Assembly (NCBI GenBank): GCA_019722365.1
Contig: JADFUC010001833.1
Location: 124,001 to 188,000 of the forward strand
DNA length: 64,000 nucleotides
DNA from: Lithospermum erythrorhizon
Taxonomy: Eukaryota > Streptophyta > Magnoliopsida > Boraginales > Boraginaceae
Direction: 5' to 3'
Numbering within the stretch: position 1 is the stretch's first letter; each line of letters starts with the position of its first letter. The notes under the pieces are model-generated. The model did not search any database, was not told where the DNA came from, and worked only from the letters and a program-made list of their open reading frames with translations. Made by a program: the position numbers and the translations under genes. Positions 24,001 through 42,759 of this stretch are shown piece after piece.

Positions 24001-27000
24001 GACATTTTCTCCAAACACCTTGCTGAAACTGAAAATCTTTCTTGCCTCCTTTCCATGCTTTTGACGATCAACAACCATGATATCTCCATTTTCTCCAATG
24101 TAATCTATGACTGAGTTTTCTCCAATGTAATCTATGACTGAGTGCTCCGCAGATTCACTTGATAAGGAAGGCCTCACCCTACAGTATACCCTTATAGTCC
24201 CTAGAAGAAGGCATCATATGAGTTCCCATAAACTCATTCTGGGACAGTGGATAGAGAAAAAGAATCTGGAGTTCTTAGGCTTCAGTCACTCACCTTTAAG
24301 GTCTTGGATTTGATTGTAAAGCAGACGGTTTTCCTCCAAAACATTATTATAAGAAATAGCTGCAACCGCAAGACCTTGAACGTGATGTTCTGAAATAAAA
24401 AACAACAGCATTAAAATAAAAATAACTACCAACAACATTTGGGAATATTATTAAGAAAAATATGTAAGAGAGCATGCAAAGGAATCCTCCCATCTATTCA
24501 TTAAATATCACACACGTGCAGACACACATATCTATCTATATATCTGTAATATAACTGACCAAGTCTCTTGTGTTCTTCTTCCCACCCTAAACAATAACTT
24601 TGGACCTCAACTTTGGCATCTTTGCAAGCATCTCTCAGCTCCTACGGTATTAGTAGACAGTAGGCTGTAAAGTTAGACATGTCAGAGTAAACTGGTTTTG
24701 GAATTCAATATTGATTCGGGGAAGAAAATAGAGAAATTACCTGAAGCTCTGATTGATAAATGTTAAGTGCATCAGAACTCCTACCAGCAAGATCATGGTT
24801 CTGCTTAACGTCAATGCTTTTTCCACCACAAATGCAGAACTGTGATAAGTTGCTTGATACAAAATTAATCTGCTGCTTTAGGTATTCTGACATATATTTT
24901 AGGAAATCATGCTTCGAAAGACTACTACCATCATCCAAAATTCTCTTTAAGAACAGGCCAAGCTGTGGATGAACAAACAAAAGTGGAGCATTCAGTTGGC
25001 TTTTGAGCTTATTGTACAAAAAATTGATAGTTGTTAGCATTGCCTGAAATGATAAAAATCAGGCATATAAGAACCAATTGTTTGTGCATACCTGACTTCC
25101 TTGAGATTCCAAGTGTGCAGTGAAACCTTTGACCACTTTCCTGAGAAGAGTATCAATTACCTACAAAATCCAACACTAAGCTCTAACAAATCCAACACTA
25201 AGCTCTAACAAGAGTACACGACACATTAACTGCTACCAAGAATGGTGCTCCCATGATGGGAAGATAAAAAAATGTACTCAAGACAAGCAATGCATTACAA
25301 CTAGATTCACAATTCACCTAAAAGAATTTACGTTGATTCATTAAGTATCATAGAATATCACTGTTTTGTTTACACAAGTTATCGCTTTCCAAAGGTTCAG
25401 GAGTCTAATGCACCTCAATCACTCTCAATGGGATGCACATTATTTTCCTATTAGTATCAGTTATTGTTTCAAGAACTCTATACGGATATGCACATGCAGG
25501 CTAAATGATAAAAAATGACATACAACCCACTAAAGGGAAAATCCACCGATTACCTGATGACCATTAAATAAAAACCTTATAGCAGTATGAATAAATGTAA
25601 GTAACAGAAGAAAATTGTACCTACCATTGAATTCAAAGGAAGATGTTCTAACTCATTTTTTTCTGTAAGATAATCCTTCAGAAGTCCAATACTAAAGTGA
25701 TCAAAGAGAAATGCCAGCGCCTGTGCTTCTTTGGAATCCACGAGTGAGATTTCGCTGGACAAATGTAAATAGTCCACTAGCTGTTCATATTGCGATGATT
25801 CAGAACTATCAAGTGACTCGTCTGCACTTTCACTACTAAATATTGATGACGATGTCTCCTTTGGGAGGGATGTGATTCTCACAGTACCACCATACCTCCA
25901 AACTCCAATTCCTCCAGCTTGTTTCCACTCATAGTATCCTTTTAAACAAAGAATGCAGTCCACAACTTTTCCCGAAGAACCACCCTACATGCAAAAAAGA
26001 TTTAACTCTAAGACCATAGGAACCTACAAAATTACATGCAAACCACTGAAAGATATATAATAGACTTTCAGTTACTAGGTTACAAATTTAACTTCTTATA
26101 AATTCCTGATGGAGCAATTACCACTGGATGAGAACTGTCTATTTTTCATTGATATCCCCTTAAATCAAGTTCTAGAAATCAAATTAGACGTGTTATAGGA
26201 CGACCGAAAACTAAGCAACATTAAAGACTGTTCAAAACAAATACCTTAACAGATTACACTCTTGTTACGAGCATAACCTCTATTCAGATTATTGCAGCAG
26301 ATGTGCTACTATGGTCATGGCTCAATTTTAAATATTTCCACATGAGAGAGCATGTAAGACATATAATATAAATAAAAATACACTCACTTAGTTAAGGTGT
26401 AATTCAGTTTATGTCTGAGCGTGTTATATTCGAGCAAGCTAGACAAGCATTTAGAGCTCCATTAACATTCACTCTTGAAAATTTTCTCTTGAATCAGATT
26501 TCATATAAGCTAGTGAGCAACTACACAAAGACAAGAGAAACGGAGCAATCATTCCAAATAAAACAGTAAGGAAGGTTAGCATTGCAAATGTCCTCTAGTC
26601 ACTCTAGTAGAAGTAACTAAAAAGAAAAAACCTTCTCAAGGTCAGAAGCCTCAAATGTCAGAAGCTTCATCTTGCCTAATGCCAACAAGAAATTTCTCAT
26701 ATTCTCAAAGTATTGAATTGCGGACTGAGCAGGACCCTCCATGGACTGAACATCGACCACAGGAATTTCCACCACCTGATCAACAACGACCATCACACGC
26801 CTTAAAAGAACAATAACCAAACCAAAAGTTGCGCACTTTTTAACATATGAAATAACAACCAATATTTTCAACCAAACAAAAGAAATAAGAAAACACAGTA
26901 GTGTTCTCAGGGAAATGCAAGAAATTGCAACTCTACTACTCCCTTCATCCCGAAAAGATTATCAAGGCTTTAATTTGTTCACTTTATAATTTTTGACTCA

Positions 27001-30000
27001 AATATTTTTTGTATATGTTGTATATATACTATATGGTAAAAAATATATCACAAGATAGTACTTTCAGCCTATTTTACTACATAATATTAACACCATCATC
27101 TTGATTCAAATCAAAGTTATGCATATCACTTAAAGTCCATAAAGTTTGTTCATTTTAACTATTCAAAATCAGACTAGACAATATTTTTTGGGTCATAGCT
27201 AGTCTATTGCTTTTGCTACTACTACACTATTGCTTGGTATTTCACAAATTATACGGCAATGGAATGAATCAATGGTATTTTGACAACCAAAATACCCCAA
27301 ATTATACTAAAACTGGTTAAATGAATACTATTTCTACCACCAACTAAACAACTAATCACCCAGAATCCATAAAAACATAACAACTAAAGATTCTTGGGAA
27401 TATAATGAAAGAATTCTTGAAAGTTGGTATAATGTATCTTACTTTGGGAACAGCACGAGGGTGGACTTTGTTGAGCACATTGCAGAAGATGAGACCATTC
27501 CGAAGGGCCATGCAGAATTGTTGTTCAGTTGGTTGTAATGGAACCAAATCCAATGCAACTTTGTCCATTTCCCTCAGCCATTCTGCTGCATGGTACCTCC
27601 TTGTTGCTGTAACATTACAAACATTAAGAATTATTCTTGTTACTCACTGCCATAGCCTAGCGGATAATTGCATGATAACCGCAATATGAGACTTTCACTC
27701 TAACGAATGGACTCTTTGTAAGCATGAAGCCACTACTACGAAGTACAAAGTTGCATTTGGACAGCGATTACTTAGACGATAATGTTCAAAAATCACCGTT
27801 TAAGAAGTACTTGGACAAGTAGTAAACCCGAAACACCAAAGAACTCAAATTCTAAATTAAAATGTGTCAATTATTGTTATAAAATTTGTTAATTATTAAC
27901 ATTAAAATCAAAGTAGACAATCCTTTTGGAATAAAGATAGTATTATTAATATTCAAATTTTAAAGTAAAAATAAACCATGAAAAAACTAATTATACATTA
28001 TTGTTATCTAAGTTATACAATATGTAGAGTTTAAGAAGGATCAAATGAGTCGACTTTTTCTTAAATTTGATTACTTCATTAATAATATACAATAAAATAT
28101 GGTAATTACTTTCTCACATAATAATATGATAAATTGTTAATTGAAAATTGATTTAGTATTTTCAGATAAATTCAAAATAATGTGCCATCACTGCCATGCT
28201 TTATAAGGTACACACCTAACACACGCAATATATAAATTAATTTGATGTTGTTGACGAGCAATAAATTGCAATAAAACTATTGCAATCCAACCCAACCTTT
28301 ACGTTGTATACATATGCCAAAGAAAAGGCCACCTTTGTCATGCAGCTAGACTGCAATGTTTGAATTTCTTAATTTATTTATATCGACTTGATAATACTAT
28401 TCAGCGTTGAATATATGACTCACATTATACATATATAGTATGTTCTAGTTTGTCAATGATAATGTAATTAAATCCTTATCAAGCACCGCCCACTCCGCCA
28501 ATAATCATTTTCTAAACACTAAGAATATATTACGCTACACAGACCTGATAATTTCTTTTAGATAAAAATAAATAAATAAAATTTCATTTGGAAGTTTAGT
28601 TTATTAAAATATAAAAATAATTCATAATAATGATAAATTTATGTATGTATTGACTGGCTAAATAATATAATCATATATTCTTTATTGAAATTCTTTAAAT
28701 AATAATGAAAAATATTAAATTTCATAGATTAACGCTAATAATAAGAAATTTAATGTATTTTTCATATTTAAGATTAATTTATTTCAAAATTTAAACAATG
28801 ACCTATTTTTTTTTTTGAATTACACTTTTACTATTTGTAATATTTAAGTATTTTGCCTTTTATATCATTTTCTTTCAAAATGATTAAGCCTATATATGTT
28901 GAAATTTTTACTATTTTCAATTTTTTTATAAAATACTTCATATTTAAAAAAAAATTAACTTTTCAAAGAATAATTTTGCAAACCTTTTCAAATCTTACAT
29001 TATTATGAGGAGGTCTCGACAACTAAGAATTACTAATAATAGAGGTTCGAGGACACACCGAATTTAATTTAAGAAGCTTAGATAATTTAATTTTCAATGC
29101 CTCGACCATAATATGGTTATGAAGTCCTATACTTCATTATCAAAAATAAAAATATAACTTAATGTAAAAACAATCATTATTATACTTTGTGTCAAATATG
29201 ACATTAGGCTTTTCAACGCGATGACTATCGCAGATATTTCAACCTTTCTGTTGCTTTCATAACATACAAAATGGTTATACGCTTTATAACTATGACGACA
29301 TAAATTAATCAAGATATATCAAAATGGGTTTTAAGTTGTCATAGTATTTTATATTATGAGTTAAGAGACATATTTTTTCTAAAAAATAAATATTTCACCT
29401 TTAATAGTTAAATTCATCAAAATAAGTACATGTAAAAAAAATTACATTAATCAATAATATTATACTTTTTATTCTCGAGAGTAATTTTATATGATTATGC
29501 ATCTAATTAAGAATTTATAAACATTATTAGTATGCACTTTAAAAACGAGTTACCTTTTAAGATTTATAACATTGAAAGTATATAAAAATTATAATTTTTT
29601 TTGCAAATTCTCTCATCGTTTAGTGTAAGTTGATTGTCTTAGATTTAGTTTTTGAATTGATCACTTACATGCATAAATTATAATCTTATTTTAATTAATT
29701 CAAAAGTATGTATTTTTCATATTTATTTGTATTCAAATTTTTAATATCTATTACCATCATTAAAAGTATAACAACTGTTAAATCTTAGTAAAATAAAATC
29801 GATTAAATGTAAACATCAAACCATAATAAATATTTTCGTTTATTCATCTAAATATTTAATGAAAATTTAAAAATATCTTGACATCTCTTTCGTCGTCTTT
29901 CATTGATTTTTATGTTCCAATAAAGTCGTAGAAAACATACTGATAATATAATATGATCTATAATAATGGTTTGAAGAATATAAAAGGTATTTGAAAAATT

Positions 30001-33000
30001 ACCTAAGAATTATTAATGGGTTGTGATATAGAAAGCGTTACATTATAATGTCCTTTCGAAGCTTTGTTTCAAAGTTGCTTTCGCTTCTTACTTCAAAATA
30101 AATTTAACAAAATGTATGCGCATCATTCTAAGAAACGAATAAAAATTTGGTTATCAGAATCTTTCCGACATTTATGTGATGACAGTTGAAATTACATAAT
30201 ACCTAAGATAAAATAACGAAGTATTTATAGAATAAATGATATATTATTTTTGTGTAATTCATGAAAAAATGTGATTTTCAATGAGAATTATGTAACTTCC
30301 AAATATTTTAACGTGAGTTATTATTAAGCAAATACATAAATATAATTATTTATTTTAATTTTTCAATATTGGTCAGTAGAATCCCTAAATGGTGGAATAA
30401 CGAGAATCGTAACTTTCAAATATTTTTAATTATGAACTATACAAGAATGAAGTAATAACATAAACACACTTATTTATTTTAATTATCCAATGAGCGACGT
30501 GAACATCAAGTCAGAATCTCTTCAAGAGGTATTTTTATGTTTAATGATTTTTTAATTCTTATTATTATTTAATTATTATTATAGTTTCGATAACCATTAT
30601 TTGAATTAATCACTTGGCATATAAAAAATTATAATTCATTTAATTAATTCAAAGTGGATGTATTTTTTGTATTTATTTATATTCAACTTTTTATTTTTAT
30701 TATCACCATTAAAAGTATAACATCAATGTTAAATCTTATTAAACAAAAGCTTAGTAAATGTAAAATATCAAACCATAATGAATATTTTCATTTATTCATC
30801 TAAATGTTTAATGAAAATATAAAAATATCTCGACATCTCCCATCGTCTTTCATCAATTTCTATGTTCTAATAGAGTCGTAGAAAATAGAATTATAATATA
30901 ATTTGATCTATAATAACTGTTTAAAGAATATAAATGGTATTTAAAAAATTACATAAGAATTATTAATGGTCAAAAATATAGAAATGGTTAAATTATATTC
31001 CCCTCCGTCCCTATTTATTGATCGTAGAAATATTTCTGTTCATTTTAACTTGATCATTTACCTTTCAACGTAATATTTTACATCAACTTTAAAATTGCTA
31101 ACATCATTGATTTGTCTCCACACATTTGTCTCCTAATATTCCCTAATATTCTTTAACATCATCGTGATTATAATTTTCTCTCCTTTGAAAATAAATAATA
31201 AAATTAATTATACTCTTAATAAAGTACTTTTTAAACTATACGACAAGAATAGTGACGGAGAGAGTAATGTTCCTTGAAGCTGGTCTTCTTATCTAAAATG
31301 GCTAACAACACGCATATTAATCATTTAAAAATGAATTAAAAGTCGACATCGCAATCTTTCTTTTGCTATTTGAGCATGACGCTGAAAATTACATAATTTC
31401 TAAGATAAAACAAATTCGATACTTACATAATAAATATTTTTTTTTGTTACTGCGAATATATGTTTTAATAACGAGAATCACGCCACTTAAATTTTAATGT
31501 AAGTTATGAAGAGATACATAAATATAATTATTTAATCTAATTATTCAATATTCTTTATGTGAACTTTCAAAGGTGGAATAATGAACATGTGAATTTCCAA
31601 ATATTTTAATTACGAGTTAGAATTAGAATGAACTAATAATATAAACACTATTATTTATGTTAATTATCCAACAGAGTCATGTAACATCAAGATGTACTTT
31701 TACTTTTATGTTTAATGCCTTTTAACTCATTATTATTTAATTATTATTGAAGTTTGATAATCATTAGATGTCTCAGAATAATCCTTATTTGGGAGGGATA
31801 ATATAGTCTTAGAAAAAAATGGAAGAAACACATTAAGGGATTCACACTTTTATAAGGTATATAGATAGTATTACCTCCATCCCTAAAAAATTATCACATT
31901 TTGACTATTTCATGATCAAAGATTAACAAATTTTAATATCTTGATTGACATCCAAAACTCTTATTTGAATCAAAGTTATCAACTTATACTAAAGTATGTT
32001 AAAAATACTACATATTGATATAATATTTTTTTCAAATAAATATATAACATATTAAAAATTATTTGAGTTAAAAATTGAAAAAATTCAACTCATTAAAATC
32101 AAAATGTGATTATCTTTTAGGACGGAAGGAGTTATATTGTCTTTCAAATTTTCCAACGCCCACGACAAGATTAATATTCTACAAATTTTGAAAAGAAAGT
32201 TGGTGGACCATTATTTTGACATCCAAAAAAGAGTGTCCTTAATAATTTCATTAAGCATAGAAGTTAGACTCACATATATCATACATTCGTACATGCCAAA
32301 AAAAAAAAGGTAAACTGTATCATGATCAAGTAATAGTGAAAAAGGCAATATAGTATTAGTATATATATATATGAACAAGTCAACGGACCAAGTGTCTAAG
32401 AAAGCAAGGAAAAGGAGAAATCAAGTGTTCAAACACCATTAAGACCAAGTCATCATTTTACTATTAGGACTAATATTCCTTTTACCTAAAGCAACAAAAA
32501 AGAATGTTCAAGAATGACCATCAATATGATATTTAATCGTGTTTTTCTTGAAGTTATGTTGGTGTGCTAAATGTAATTATTATGGATGCTTAAAGTAGTC
32601 CTCATGCATGATGAATATGCCCCCTTTTTTTTTTTCCTCATTCTAATAATTAGAAGGATTCTCATGGTAATATATCCTTTTAAAGCAAATATCAATAGTC
32701 TATGTCATATAACTAACTTAGGATGCAATAAAAATTTAATTATAATTATATATTACACATCAAGTAATGTAAACTGTGGTAAGTTGAAAAAAGATATTTG
32801 AATACAAAATTTAATACCAAAATTAAATCATTTTAATTGATAATTAAACCTATCATATCTTTTCAATAGGACATACATGATGGTCATTGATCAACCTACA
32901 ATACCAATAACTAAATAACATCATGATGTGGAACACAATCAGTTTATTCTACACTCCCTAAATCTTGTTTGCAACCCCGCAACCTCTACTTTTGGACTTA

Positions 33001-33623
33001 AAGAATCAACACTATTTTTTCATTCCTAATAGTCTTATTAGTAGTATTGAAAAACAAAAAAAAATTCATATTTCTTGCTTGTGCTGAAATGTGTACAAAG
33101 TAGTTGAGACTATTCATATGATGACATCCAAAAAATCAAATGATTCTTATATCAAGGTGAAAAAATAGTACCTGCTTCCTCTGCTTTCCTTTGAGCTAAA
33201 CCATAGTCATTGATGGTCATTGACTCTTCATCAAATGATGTTTCAGTGCTATTGTAGGTCAACCCCTTGAATCCCCTCATATTATAATTCTTGCCTGGAG
33301 AGTAGAACATAGAATTCTCAGTCTTTGTTTCCTGTGACATTTGTCTCATTTGGTTGCCTCCCTCTCCCTATATATGATGATGTGAAAAATTCAAGAAAAC
33401 CAACTTGTGACTTTATTAACTAATCAAAGAATATAAAAACAAGAAAAGAAAGTGATCATGTAAATCAGTGTTCTTAGGCAACTTGTTTAAAACCCCAAAA
33501 AAATGATATCATGCAAGATTGAAACCAATAATAAAATGAACATTTTCGGAGTTAAAGAATTGTTTATATTAGAATTGATGAACAAAAATTATGTATGACA
33601 AGTGTTGAATTTACCTCTTTCAT
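21036..33623 (-). CDS. KIN14: Kinesin-14 with calponin-homology domain (KCH type)
   Basis: Minus-end-type microtubule motor of the plant KCH group, which can also bind actin through its CH domain. Coding exons: 33623-33615, 33367-33172, 27606-27443, 26775-26632, 25984-25625, 25160-25092, 24962-24741, 24641-24560, 24389-24294, 24200-23994, 23715-23609, 23247-23069, 22929-22765, 22689-22436, 22312-22149, 22054-21899 and 21689-21036, summing to 1075 aa. The first exon codes only MKE; an in-frame stop lies upstream. CH domain at about 69-185; coiled region about 285-440; neck YNQIQDLKG then motor [10 protein letters not shown] from 449. P-loop GQTGSGKT at 542-549, switch I NERSSRSH at 659-666, switch II DLAGSER at 692-698. 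A Ser/Pro-rich basic tail follows ([16 protein letters not shown]). Closest recalled relative is Arabidopsis AT2G47500. Oddities: a 9-residue duplication at 468-485, an AT-AC intron and a 5.6-kb intron. Confidence 0.95.
22930..23068 (-). other. AT-AC (U12-type) intron in KIN-14
   Basis: On the minus strand the exon ends CATCG and the intron begins ATATCCTACC. It ends TCCTTAAC-CACATGC-AC before ATTGGACATAAG. ATATCCT is the U12 5' splice site, TCCTTAAC (22946-22939) is the exact U12 branch-point consensus, about 10 nt before a terminal AC. Splicing here joins CG|A into Arg and gives [18 protein letters not shown], the conserved kinesin sequence. Length 139 nt. No GT-AG pair in the region keeps LDIRN. 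Confidence 0.9.
24091..24144. repeat. 27-bp in-frame tandem duplication in the KIN-14 motor
   Basis: Two adjacent 27-bp copies, each starting TTCTCCAATGTAATCTATGA on plus, differ only in the last base. They encode SVIDYIGEN twice (residues 468-476 and 477-485). Relatives as I recall them have one copy of this stretch. Confidence 0.9.
26939..27202. mobile_element. Stowaway-like MITE in a KIN-14 intron
   Basis: The left end CTCCCTTCATCCCGAAAAGA follows TA. The right end near TTTTTTGGGTCATAGCTAG is a diverged inverted copy. The interior has TTGACTCAAATATTTTTTGT, shared with the candidate at 52740-52996. The right border is uncertain. Confidence 0.55.
29650..31763. repeat. ~950-bp direct duplication (two copies) in the KIN-14 intron
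   Basis: Copy 1 is about 29650-30597 and copy 2 about 30598-31763. Shared words in order: TTTAATTAATTCAAA, TTATTCATCTAAAT, GTTTAATGAAAAT, GATCTATAATAA, AAGAATTATTAATGG, TTGAACATCAAG-type and TTATTTAATTATTATT. Copy 2 is longer only because it contains the MITE at 30998-31264. Divergence is moderate. Both copies end with the same TTTAATTATTATT word, so they are adjacent and head-to-tail. Confidence 0.8.
30998..31264. mobile_element. Stowaway-like MITE inside duplication copy 2
   Basis: The left end TTCCCCTCCGTCCCTATTTA follows TA; the right end GTGACGGAGAGAG precedes TA. 267 bp. It is the same family as the MITE in the ALS intron (8711-8940). Copy 1 of the surrounding duplication keeps the empty site at about 30041-30050 (CATTATAATG), showing a TA target duplication directly. 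Confidence 0.88.
31874..32131. mobile_element. Stowaway-like MITE, second family
   Basis: The left end CCTCCATCCCTAAAAAATTA, with TCACATTTTGA continuing, is mirrored by the right end ATGTGATTATCTTTTAGGAC followed by GGAAGGAG. TTA flanks both sides. 258 bp, no coding capacity. Confidence 0.85.
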
Positions 33624-35621
33624 CTGAACATACAAGACTCTGAGGTTCCACAACTATGAAAAAACTTGAATTTATTGTAAGTGAAAATATGAATCTATAA
33701 TATTAAAGTGAGGTTTTAGATAAAATGGAGGAGTTGAGAATGTTTTGTTTAATGAAAAGAGAAATTAGCCAAAAGGGGGTTATATTAAAAGAAGCCAAAG
33801 AGAGGCGTTCCTTTTGTTTGGTCTCTTGGTTTGGGACCCATAATTATTTATCAATGTAGATATTAATGATTTATTTGGAATACTTTTATTATTAGGTAAA
33901 TATTAAAAATTAACTTAGAGGAAGATAATTGGTTAAATATTTTAAAATAATATTTATATAATATGTAATTTGAAGGATTGAATGCTTGAAAAGTTGAGTT
34001 AGTAAATTGAGAAGAATATATTTCAAATTTTATTAACCTTTACTATATTGAAATTTAAATGAACAAAAAGACTTCACCCTTCATCCACGTATTAGTTATA
34101 TCTTATCGAATTGGTCTTCAAAACGTCTTTCGAACTCTAGATAACTTTTTTTTATCGTCCATCAATCATTTAGATTAGTTCATTGACTACGAATGTTACT
34201 GGTTCTGCATGGATTATTGAATGGGATGATAAATTTATGAAGAAAAAATACCCATATTGCCACTTCAAAAATTTGAAGGATTGGTTTGTTAATTAAAATA
34301 ACAGAAGAAGACTGACAACCCAAAGATTGCACGCTCACCTTAATTAGTCTCTCTCAATCAGATTAACCTCTTAAACGCCTCAAGTTAACCCGAATCACGA
34401 CAATCCAAAGCCGCAGACGCTCGTTTTCCACTAGTCTCTTTTGAAAGAGATCTTATAAGCATCCCCTTAAACGCTCAAAAGATCCCCGGGGAATCCCACT
34501 AATCTTTTTTGGAAGAGATCTGTAAGAATGCTCAAAAGAGACTCAAATCATGCCCTCTACTTGAATTTGAGTCACAATCTCCATTTCCTAAACTTTTTCT
34601 GATTAAAAAAAAAAACTACTTGAAAATGATCATTCTGTCTTTACTTCAATTTTTGTCATTAACCATATCCTTTCTGCATTTAATGGTTTACCAGAACTAA
34701 CAACTATAACAATTAAGCCATAAACATTATCATAAACGAAATAAATCAACCATAAACTAACTATAACAATAAAAACATAATCTTTATCAGAAACTAAATA
34801 AATCAAATCAAAACTAACTATAGCAATAAATCTATAAACAGTATCAAAAACCAAATAAATCAAACCAAAACTAACTACAATAATAAAACCATAAACTTTA
34901 TCAGAAACCAAACATATCAAATAAGAACCAACAATTATTCCCTAATTTCAAAAATCATAACTTCCGAGGTCAAATATTTATGTAGATGGTGTATAATATT
35001 TGGTGAAAGCATGTCAAAAGATTGTATTTTTGACATATGAATTTTAATTTCAAATCAAAGTTATGAAACTACATAATATTAAAATAATAATTTTGATTTA
35101 AGTCAAACTTACCCCATAAGTTTGCTCCTACCAAGTTTAGAGCTTGGACATTCTACTAATTAGCTTATCATGCAGTTCCAAAACCCTTTCAATAAATGTT
35201 GAAGAAAAGCATCAAACTGATGACACCTTGGTTGGTAATGTTGAAAATACAAAATGTACTAGTCTAACCATGGAACTCAATGTACAAAGTTTAGCCTCAA
35301 TGGAATTATACTGCTGCTCAACCCCGCCCACCCCCACCCCCATCTCCGCCTTCTGCCCACCCTCTATACATTGAATTACTACCGGTTCAAGCCTTCGCCC
35401 TTGGATATATTGTGTTAAAATTGGTTCAAAAATGTACTTGCGAAACAAATAACACTGGCGTCTGACTGGTCCATGAGACGAGGGAGAAAAATAAGAGTAG
35501 AGCAAAAGCGAAAATGTAAAGTGTATAGCAAACTGTTTCTATAATCAACCTCAGCCATCTCTCTATTCATGATGATAACATTGTCCAATAGAGGTCTATA
35601 ATGGCAGTCTCCTCTTGATGT
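33624..35621. other. Intergenic: KIN-14 promoter and UKL 3' flank
   Basis: The KIN-14 leader and promoter lie just above 33623. The middle holds a 60-bp minisatellite (34697-34925). A purine-poor CCGCCCACCCCCACCCCCAT run lies at about 35324-35344. No other protein-like frame was seen. Confidence 0.5.
34697..34925. repeat. 60-bp minisatellite, about four units
   Basis: Unit words AACTAACTATAACAATAAAA, CCATAAAC, TTTATCAGAAACCAAATAAA and TCAAACCAAA repeat with a ~60-bp period and substitutions. The period is a multiple of 3, so the minus strand stays open and gives a spurious 20-residue-periodic hydrophobic peptide. Confidence 0.8.
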
Positions 35622-41687
<6,066 letters not shown>

Positions 41688-41701
41688 TTATTGTGCAGCC
41701 T

Positions 41702-42675
41702 CTGCGTAATTAAAAGAATAAACTCAGAAGTCAGAAACTCAAGTATATAAGGTCATATGAAAGTCCAAGTGTCAGAAGAATTGTTTTGACACTACTTTGA
41801 CCATGTTAATGGTCTACAATGGAACATTATATATTGATGACTACAGTCAGAAGCCTATATTTCCCCCAAATACTGCCTCTTGCGACGCAATTACGAAAAT
41901 AAAACTAAGCAGATAAAAAACTATCCAATTCTGCTTTATTTCACTCCTTGAGTAACATATCACTATATATCACCAAATTTTAAATAAGTAGATTGGACTC
42001 AAAGTTCATAACACAATCGGCAAAACATTCGGATCCAAATGAATAAACAAGTAAATCTTGATATTCCATTATACTTCTCTATATATAGATTGCTCATATT
42101 ACTACAAAAGGTGGAGGATTGATAGATCAAACAAAATCATGAGCAACAAGAATATACTAGAACTTTATTCATGTTTTTATGCAAATACCCTACAAGATCT
42201 CTTCTAACCAGAGCATTAAAACAAAATAACAAAACATATAATCTGACATTCTAGGATCAGGACAACTAGGGAACACAATGGAGTAAAAAAATCACACAAT
42301 CATGAATCACCTATCCAATAAAGTGCCTAGCACAACTTGGTTTGAATCAAATGCATAAAACAATTTTCATAACTCACAAATTTCATTCTTCATCCAAATT
42401 ACCCTTTAACACTAACACCATCAATTGCCAACCAATCTAATCAATAACAATTTTGGAAATAAAAAACTACCAAAAGAAAATATTCAAGATTAACTTTTTA
42501 TTGAGTAACATTTACTTCTATGCATAACCGTTGATATTACATGGCATATACTCAATTAGTTAAAGATTTCAGACAATAAATAAACAATATTATCAAATAA
42601 TGAACATATAAGTAAAGGGCAATACTGAAATTACAAATGCAGCTCAATGTGATCAAAATAGGTTCTTGAATATAC
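41702..42675 (-). other. Probable 5'-UTR intron of UKL
   Basis: A good acceptor (TTTTAATTACGCAG) ends at 41702, 14 nt before the UKL ATG. A plausible donor, AAAAAG|GTATATTC, lies at 42675. The intervening DNA has no coding signal. This is inference from splice-like signals only. Confidence 0.45.
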
Positions 42676-42759
42676 CTTTTTTTTCCTGGACTTATTGAAG
42701 ATGCTAAAAATAGAGATACCAAAAGAATGTGTTTTTATTACTCTTTTAATAGTTTAGTG

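Larger units (their letters stand above)
27607..33171 (-). other. 5.6-kb KIN-14 intron, transposon-filled
   Basis: The intron lies between the exon ending ...AQRKAEEA and the exon starting ..[13 protein letters not shown]; donor GTACTA at 33171, acceptor ACAG at 27607. It is extremely AT-rich and holds a ~950-bp direct duplication, two MITEs and no protein-like frame. The CH domain therefore starts 5.6 kb downstream of the N-terminal exons. Confidence 0.85.

Noticed and set aside
24963..25040. Coding extension upstream of KIN-14 exon LGLFLKRIL (frame starting LTTINFLY)
   Set aside because: A strong TTCATCCACAG acceptor and the family junction SQ|LGLFLK place the exon start at 24962.
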